The position numbers and the translations under genes are program-made. The notes beneath the pieces were generated by a model. That model was not told the DNA's origin, made no database searches, and saw nothing but the letters and a program-made list of their open reading frames with translations. Below, piece after piece: positions 59,201 through 64,000 of a stretch of 64,000 nucleotides of DNA; position 1 is the first letter of the stretch, and every line of letters begins with the position of its first letter. Source of the DNA: Luteibacter jiangsuensis. GTDB lineage: Bacteria > Pseudomonadota > Gammaproteobacteria > Xanthomonadales > Rhodanobacteraceae. The stretch lies in NCBI RefSeq assembly GCF_011742555.1, contig NZ_JAAQQR010000002.1, positions 310,001-374,000 on the forward strand. The letters run 5' to 3'.

Positions 59201-60013
59201 TCAGCCCTGCCTGGGCCCGGTGCGGAAGCGGCGGCCCTGCCTGGCGACCATTCTGAGCGCCAACGCGTCGGGCAGGAGCCTGAAGAGGCCCTTGATTGCG
59301 TTGTTCACCCTGCCGTTGACGTAGACCGCCTTGCCCGCCTCTACCGCCTCCAGGCCCTGGCGAGCCACGGTGGGCGCATCCATCCACATGAAGTCCGGCA
59401 TCTTTGAGACCAGCTCGCGCGACCCGGTGACATCGTGGAACTCCGAGCGCGTGAAACCGGGGCACACGGCGGTCACGTGCACTCCGGTACCCGCGCATTC
59501 GAGCGCAAGGGATTGCGAGAACTTGATGAGGTACGCCTTCGACGCGGCGTACAAAGTGTGGCCTGCGGAACCGGGAACGTGACCGGCCAGCGAGGCGATG
59601 TTGAGGATGCGCCCATAACCGCGGGCCTTCATGGCAGGCAGCAGGCGATATACCAGTTCGCTGGGCGCGGTCATCAGCACCTGGATGAAGGCCGCGTGCG
59701 TCGACCAGGGCTGGTCCTCGAAATACCCCGGTACGCCATAACCGGCGTTGTTCACCAGCACATCGATCGAAAGACCTTGCGCCTCGAGGGCGGCGACGAG
59801 AGCTTCAGGGCCATCTGCCCTGCCCAGATCCAGCGGTGCGACGATGGCCTCGATGGCATGGCGCTCACGTAATTCCTTCGCCAACGCCTCCAGCCGGTCG
59901 GCGCGCCGGGCGGTGAGCACCAGGTCGTGACCGCGGCGCGCGAGTTCGCGGGCGAAGGCTTCGCCGATACCGGCGGATGCGCCCGTCACCAGGGCGCGGC
60001 GGTTGGATGCCAT
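59201..60013 (-). CDS. Short-chain dehydrogenase/reductase
   Basis: 270 residues. Classical SDR fold: N-terminal VTGASAGIGEAF (TGxxxGIG cofactor motif), LVNNAGYG, catalytic Ser in ILNIASLAGH, YAASKAYLIKFS (YxxxK) and PGFTRSEF. NADP preference is suggested by the basic residues in ARRADRL. The substrate is unknown; the length and C-terminus resemble acyl-chain or ketone reductases. Start at 60013 with GGAGAC just upstream. Ends 107 bases before the DPP4 start on the same strand. Confidence 0.92.
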   Translation of the reverse strand: MASNRRALVTGASAGIGEAFARELARRGHDLVLTARRADRLEALAKELRERHAIEAIVAPLDLGRADGPEALVAALEAQGLSIDVLVNNAGYGVPGYFEDQPWSTHAAFIQVLMTAPSELVYRLLPAMKARGYGRILNIASLAGHVPGSAGHTLYAASKAYLIKFSQSLALECAGTGVHVTAVCPGFTRSEFHDVTGSRELVSKMPDFMWMDAPTVARQGLEAVEAGKAVYVNGRVNNAIKGLFRLLPDALALRMVARQGRRFRTGPRQG

Positions 60014-60185
60014 GGGTGTCTCCGTTGTCGCCACGTGATCCGGAAGTATGCAACGAGCTCGCATGAATGAACGAGGAGGGTTTGTGCCCTTCGTTCAGAC
60101 GCGGCCTTCACGACTCCGTGCATGCCCCAACCGCGAAGCTGGCACTCCCAGAACGACTCATTCTGAGTCCAAGGAGCCCACGACG

Positions 60186-60647
60186 ATGACCAGCAGCACC
60201 GAGCACGATATCAAGGTTCTCAACACCCTCATCGAGACCACCATCGACAGCGCCGAGGGCTACGGCGAAGCGGCGAAGGATGCCGAAAATACCCGTTACG
60301 CCGCTGCCTTCCAGCAGCGCGCGGCCGAGCGCCGCCAGGTGGCGCAGCGCCTGCAGCAGCAGGTGCGTTCGCTGGGCGGCACGCCGGAAGACGACGGCAC
60401 CATTCTCGCGAAGGCCCACCGCATGTTCGTGGAACTGCGCGCGAAGATGAGCTCCAACGACGATACCGCCATCGTGGACGAAGTGGAACGCGGCGAAGAT
60501 CACATCAAGGCGAAGTACGAGGACGCCCTGAAGGACAGCGACGTATCCGCAGGCACCATGTCGGCCATCAACCAGGCTTATGTGTCGGTCAAGACGGGCC
60601 ACGACCAGATGCGCGATCTGAAGCACGCGCTGCACGCCAAGTCCTGA
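60186..60647 (+). CDS. DUF2383 ferritin-like (PA2169 family) protein
   Basis: 153 residues, all-helical. The family pattern is KVLNTLIETTIDSAEGYGEAAKDAEN and AAFQQRAAERRQVAQRLQQQV, then EVERGEDHIKAKYEDAL with the YxxxL-type ligands of a four-helix bundle. PA2169 family members look like ferritin-related proteins without an assured metal site. Stress-linked in several bacteria, as far as I know. Strong Shine-Dalgarno CAAGGAG upstream; followed by a long stem terminator. Confidence 0.85.
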   Translation: MTSSTEHDIKVLNTLIETTIDSAEGYGEAAKDAENTRYAAAFQQRAAERRQVAQRLQQQVRSLGGTPEDDGTILAKAHRMFVELRAKMSSNDDTAIVDEVERGEDHIKAKYEDALKDSDVSAGTMSAINQAYVSVKTGHDQMRDLKHALHAKS

Positions 60648-60664
60648 TCCCAGGCAATGGTTCC

Positions 60665-60699
60665 GCAAGAAGCCCGCGGTGTCCCCGCGGGCTTCTTGC
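60665..60699 (+). terminator. Terminator-like long stem after the DUF2383 gene
   Basis: GCAAGAAGCCCGCGG and its inverse CCGCGGGCTTCTTGC form a 15-bp stem with a TGTCC loop, 17 bases past the stop. There is only a short T stretch inside the stem, so efficiency is uncertain, but the stem is very stable. Confidence 0.75.
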
Positions 60700-60713
60700 G
60701 TGCCTGAGATACC

Positions 60714-61349
60714 ATGCCGGCGATGAAGAACATTCTTTTCGACATGGACGGCGTGCTGGTCGATTACCAACCCGCAATCCGCGTCAATCACATCGCCACG
60801 AAGCTTCAGCGAAGCGCGGCCGAGGTTCATGCCGCGATCTATGCCTCGGGCGTGGAAGCGGAGGCGGACGCCGGGCGCCTCCGCCCGGACGAATACCTTG
60901 AAGCCATTGGCGCGATGATGGGCGTGCCTTTGCCCGTCGAGGTCTGGACGGAGGCTCGCCGACTCGCAACACGTGCACGCCCTGGCCTGATAGGGCACAT
61001 CTCGTCGCTGGCCTCGCGGGGCACCGGCGTCGCCATCCTCACCAACAACGGGCGCCTTCTCGCGGCACATTGGGAAGATATCGTCCCGGAGCTGTTCCCC
61101 CTCTTTCGCGGCCGGGCTCATGTGGCGGCCGAGTTCGGCGTGGCCAAGCCGGATCCCGGTGTCTATATCGCCGTGCTCGAAAGACTAGGGTGGCGCGCAG
61201 AAGACACGTTGTTTATCGACGACGCGCAAGCGAATGTCGACGGCGCGGTGGCGGCAGGCATGGCAGCGCGACGCTGCGACAGCGAAGCCGGTGTGGGCGA
61301 TGCCATGGCTGCCTTCATCGACGGCCCCGGGATCGCCGGCCGGCCGTAG
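60714..61349 (+). CDS. HAD-superfamily hydrolase (subfamily IA, YihX-like)
   Basis: 211 residues. Motif I ILFDMDGVLVDY, motif II AILTNNGR, conserved Lys in GVAKPDPGVYI and motif IV LFIDDAQANVDGA are all present. A C1 cap lies between 15 and 85. It resembles alpha-D-glucose-1-phosphate phosphatase YihX-type proteins, but the substrate is open. Two possible starts (60714 MPAMKN or 60723 MKNILF); neither has a strong Shine-Dalgarno. It ends 194 bases before the next TonB receptor. Confidence 0.88.
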   Translation: MPAMKNILFDMDGVLVDYQPAIRVNHIATKLQRSAAEVHAAIYASGVEAEADAGRLRPDEYLEAIGAMMGVPLPVEVWTEARRLATRARPGLIGHISSLASRGTGVAILTNNGRLLAAHWEDIVPELFPLFRGRAHVAAEFGVAKPDPGVYIAVLERLGWRAEDTLFIDDAQANVDGAVAAGMAARRCDSEAGVGDAMAAFIDGPGIAGRP

Positions 61350-61388
61350 GCACCCGACTTTGTCGCGGTGCAAAACTGAGCATGGCCC

Positions 61389-61407
61389 GCCATTACAGCG
61401 TAATGGC
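61389..61407. promoter_or_regulatory. Perfect 8-bp palindrome upstream of the second TonB receptor
   Basis: GCCATTAC-AGC-GTAATGGC, a perfect inverted repeat with a 3-base centre. It lies 137 bases upstream of the receptor ATG, in the only intergenic gap of the area. The site is a likely operator for a repressor or activator; it is not a canonical Fur box. Confidence 0.6.
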
Positions 61408-61543
61408 ACCAGGATTGCCAGATATTGACGCATTGCAACATTCGCGCTTAGCCTCGAGGCGTCGCAGCCCTGGGGAGTACCTGCTGCGACTCAGATCCAG
61501 CCAAGGAGCCTTTCCACTGACTGCCTGACCGGGGACACCACCG

Positions 61544-63976
61544 ATGACAAGACGACTCAAGCGGCGCCTGCCGGCGGCCGCACTGCTACCCCTTTGCTTG
61601 CTGCATGCCCTTGCCGCCTCGACGGCCCGGGCCGACGATACGCCCGCCGCCGACACGGCGACGCCCGACAAAGCCAAGCTACTCCAGCAAGTCGTAGTCA
61701 CCGGAACGCGCAGCACCGACCGCACCGCGTCCGAATCCCTCGCACCCATCGATGTCTTGAGCCCCGCCGATCTCAACGCGACCGGCAGTACCGACCTGGC
61801 CAGCGCGCTGAGTACCCTGCTCCCATCGCTGGACTTCCCCCGCCCCGCCATCAACGACGGTAACGACGCCATCCGGCCAGCGAGCCTGCGCGGCATGTCG
61901 CCCGACCAGGTGCTGGTGCTGGTGGACGGCAAGCGTTACCACACCACCAGCCTGGTCAATTACAACTCGTCGGTTGGCCGCGGCTCGGCACCGGTGGACC
62001 TCAATTCGATTCCGATCGCCGCGATCGATCACATCGAGGTGCTGCGCGACGGTGCCGCGGCACAGTACGGCTCCGACGCCATCGCCGGCGTGATCAACGT
62101 GGTGCTCAAGCGGGGCGGCGCCGCGGGCGGCAACGACATCACCGCCAGCGGCGGCATCATGGACAAGGGTGACGGCGCGCAGAACGGCGTGCAGGGCAGC
62201 CTGGGCGTGCCGCTCGGCGGTCCGGAAGGCAACGCGCCCGGCTGGATGCGCGTGGCGTGGAACTACCAGAACACCATGAACACCAACCGCGCGGAGAACC
62301 GCGACCGGTCGACCACGCTCGCCGGCGCCCCGAACCCCTCCGGCATACCGTACGAGCGTTACGGCGACCCGGCCGTGAAGACATACCAGCTGCTGCTCAA
62401 CTTCGGCTACGACATCGCGCACGGCGTCGAGCTGTATGGCTACCTCAACGGCAGCAGGCGCGACGTCACCTCCAACGGCTATTACCGCGCCTACGATTCG
62501 GCGCGCAATGTCCCTGAGATCTACCCGAACGGCTTTCTTCCGCAGATCGTCAATCACAGCAACGACATCGCGGCGGTGCTGGGCGTGCGTGGCACGACGG
62601 ACGGCGGCTGGCACTGGGATTTCTCGGCGGATCACGGCGAGAACAACCTGGCATTCGACATCGCCAACAGCGTCAATACCAACCTCTACTACACGCAAGG
62701 CTATTCGCCGACGTATTTCAATGCCGGCACGTTCCGCAACAAGCAAAGTGTGGCCAACCTGGACCTGAGCAAGGACGTGCACGTCGGCTTCCTGCCCAAT
62801 CCCGTGACCGTGGCGTTCGGCGCCGAATACCGCAAGGAGACCTATGACATCGAGTCCGGCGACCCGGACTCCTACTTCTTCGATCCCAACACACTGATTC
62901 CCGGCACCGACACGCCTTACGCTGGCGGCTCGCAGGTGTTTCCAGGCCTGACACCCGAGGTGGCCGGCAGCTTCGGACGGCATAGCCAGGCGGCGTACGT
63001 CGATCTGGAAACCGACGTGACGTCCAAGCTTTCCGCGGGCCTGGCCGGCCGCTACGAGCACTACAGCGACGCCGGCTCCACGCGCTCGGGCAAGTTGTCG
63101 GCACGCTATCAGTTCACCGATACGTTCGCCCTGCGCGCCACGGCTTCCAACGGCTTTCGCGCCCCGTCGCTGGCACAGCAGAACTATGAGTCGGTCGTGA
63201 CGCTGATCCAGAACGGCACGCTCGCGCAGATCGGCACGTATCGCACGTCGGACCCGGTGGCGATCGAGCTCGGCGCCAAGCCCTTGAAGCCGGAGAAATC
63301 GACCAATTATGGTCTGGGCGCGGTGTGGCAGCCATGGAGCAATTTCAGCGCGACGCTCGACCTGTATCAGATCCGTGTCGCCCACGCGATCCTGTATTCG
63401 GATCAGATCGCGGTGGACATCCCGAACAGCCAGGTCACCGGCGCGCAGTTCTTCGTCAACGGCGCCACCACGCGCACCCGCGGTGCCGACCTGATCGCCG
63501 CCTACCGGATGGATCTGGCCGACTGGGGAAGGCTCAACTTCACGGCCAGCGGCAACTACAACAAGACCAAGGTGCTCGAAGTCTCCACGCCGGCGTTCGG
63601 CCGCGCCAGCGAAGGGCTGCTCACTTCGTCCACGCCACGAACCAAGTATGTGTTCGGCGGCGATTGGGAACTGAAGGGATTCGGTCTGCATGCGAACCTC
63701 ACACGGTACGGCTCGGTGATCCGGCGCGGCGACGCCGACGACGGCAGCCAGGACCAGAAGTTCGCCGCACGCTGGCTGCTCGACCTTTCCGGCCGGTACG
63801 CCTGGGACGCGTGGACCTTCACCCTGGGCGTGGACAACGTGACCAATCAGTATCCGACCAAGGCCTCGCTGGCGAACGTGTACGAGGACCGCGCGGATGG
63901 CCTGCAGTACTCCGCGCTGTCGCCCTTCGGCTTCAACGGCCGCTACTGGTACGGCAAGGTCGCCTACCGCTTCTGA
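61544..63976 (+). CDS. TonB-dependent receptor
   Basis: 810 residues, complete within the window. A signal peptide (about 1-34, ending STARA) is followed by a TonB-box-like stretch and the plug (about 48-190: QQVVVTGTRSTDRT, RGMSPDQVLVLVDGKRYHT, DHIEVLRDGAAAQYGSDAIAGVINVVLK). The barrel ends in VAYRF with the terminal Phe. It has the plan of iTonB/catecholate-type receptors with an HYP-like hydrophobic plug. The substrate is unknown; a sugar or siderophore is possible. ATG at 61544 (MTRRLKRRL), with GGGGAC just upstream. Confidence 0.92.
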   Translation: MTRRLKRRLPAAALLPLCLLHALAASTARADDTPAADTATPDKAKLLQQVVVTGTRSTDRTASESLAPIDVLSPADLNATGSTDLASALSTLLPSLDFPRPAINDGNDAIRPASLRGMSPDQVLVLVDGKRYHTTSLVNYNSSVGRGSAPVDLNSIPIAAIDHIEVLRDGAAAQYGSDAIAGVINVVLKRGGAAGGNDITASGGIMDKGDGAQNGVQGSLGVPLGGPEGNAPGWMRVAWNYQNTMNTNRAENRDRSTTLAGAPNPSGIPYERYGDPAVKTYQLLLNFGYDIAHGVELYGYLNGSRRDVTSNGYYRAYDSARNVPEIYPNGFLPQIVNHSNDIAAVLGVRGTTDGGWHWDFSADHGENNLAFDIANSVNTNLYYTQGYSPTYFNAGTFRNKQSVANLDLSKDVHVGFLPNPVTVAFGAEYRKETYDIESGDPDSYFFDPNTLIPGTDTPYAGGSQVFPGLTPEVAGSFGRHSQAAYVDLETDVTSKLSAGLAGRYEHYSDAGSTRSGKLSARYQFTDTFALRATASNGFRAPSLAQQNYESVVTLIQNGTLAQIGTYRTSDPVAIELGAKPLKPEKSTNYGLGAVWQPWSNFSATLDLYQIRVAHAILYSDQIAVDIPNSQVTGAQFFVNGATTRTRGADLIAAYRMDLADWGRLNFTASGNYNKTKVLEVSTPAFGRASEGLLTSSTPRTKYVFGGDWELKGFGLHANLTRYGSVIRRGDADDGSQDQKFAARWLLDLSGRYAWDAWTFTLGVDNVTNQYPTKASLANVYEDRADGLQYSALSPFGFNGRYWYGKVAYRF

Positions 63977-64000
63977 CGACGCCCCCTCCGCGCTTGCGCG

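Noticed and set aside
61679-63691. A 670-residue frame antisense to the second TonB receptor
   Set aside because: The sense strand encodes a complete receptor with plug and barrel motifs; the antisense protein has no recognisable features.
1-64000. CRISPR array
   Set aside because: No series of regularly spaced identical repeats is seen; the repeated sequences are REP-like palindromes and YVTN-coding repeats.

Overview
The window reads as chromosome of a GC-rich gammaproteobacterium, most likely order Xanthomonadales/Lysobacterales, in the Luteibacter/Dyella range. This rests on a birA-coaX-SPOR operon, a PepSY-PhoP-PhoQ type regulatory operon, an Oar-like carboxypeptidase-regulated TonB receptor, an RpfC-like hybrid kinase, periplasmic DPP4 and GH97 enzymes, and recurrent REP-like palindromes. 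The placement comes from recognising gene families, not from a database search.

Layout. 1-3322 is accessory DNA, visibly less GC-rich than the rest. It holds three unknown membrane or coiled-coil proteins and the frameshifted C-terminal half of a P4-type integrase, all on the minus strand and lying on the 3' side of tRNA-Thr(UGU) (3323-3398). The core starts with a minus-strand operon birA-coaX-SPOR protein that runs into the tRNA. Then follow MtfA, the PepSY-PhoP-PhoQ operon, an acetyltransferase, DusA, a hipBA toxin-antitoxin module with a clear operator, an EAL phosphodiesterase, and a LysR/lipocalin region (13-17 kb). 17-25 kb carries a YVTN propeller, an exported RidA-TolB fusion, a ParB-like protein, an SGNH hydrolase, a methyltransferase and a GH97 glycosidase. 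25.5-30.8 kb is two large sensor kinases in tandem. XthA follows, then a 473-base AT-rich leader with an 18-bp inverted repeat, and a 1008-residue Oar-like TonB receptor with a strong terminator.

35-48 kb holds ferredoxin-NADP reductase, a KDO-kinase-like kinase, DUF4163/DUF456/DUF885 genes, hemolysin III, UspA, a lone TonB, and a four-gene plus-strand cluster: cysteine dioxygenase-like, FAD/NAD(P)-binding protein, cardiolipin synthase and esterase. 48-64 kb holds an OprB-type porin, a HAD phosphatase, YihY, a glycine-zipper protein, a 1137-residue dermonecrotic-toxin-like protein, a Tat-exported MsrB, DPP4, an SDR, a DUF2383 protein, another HAD protein and a second large TonB receptor.

Functionally the window is rich in envelope uptake and degradation (two TonB receptors, TonB, porin, GH97, DPP4, DUF885, esterases) and in signal transduction (PhoPQ, EAL, two sensor kinases, LysR). 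The less ordinary parts are the decayed tRNA-Thr island, the hipBA control region, the RidA-TolB fusion, the inverted-repeat leader, the CDO-FAD-Cls-esterase cluster and the toxin-like giant at 52.5-55.9 kb. I saw no CRISPR array, rRNA or intact insertion sequence.
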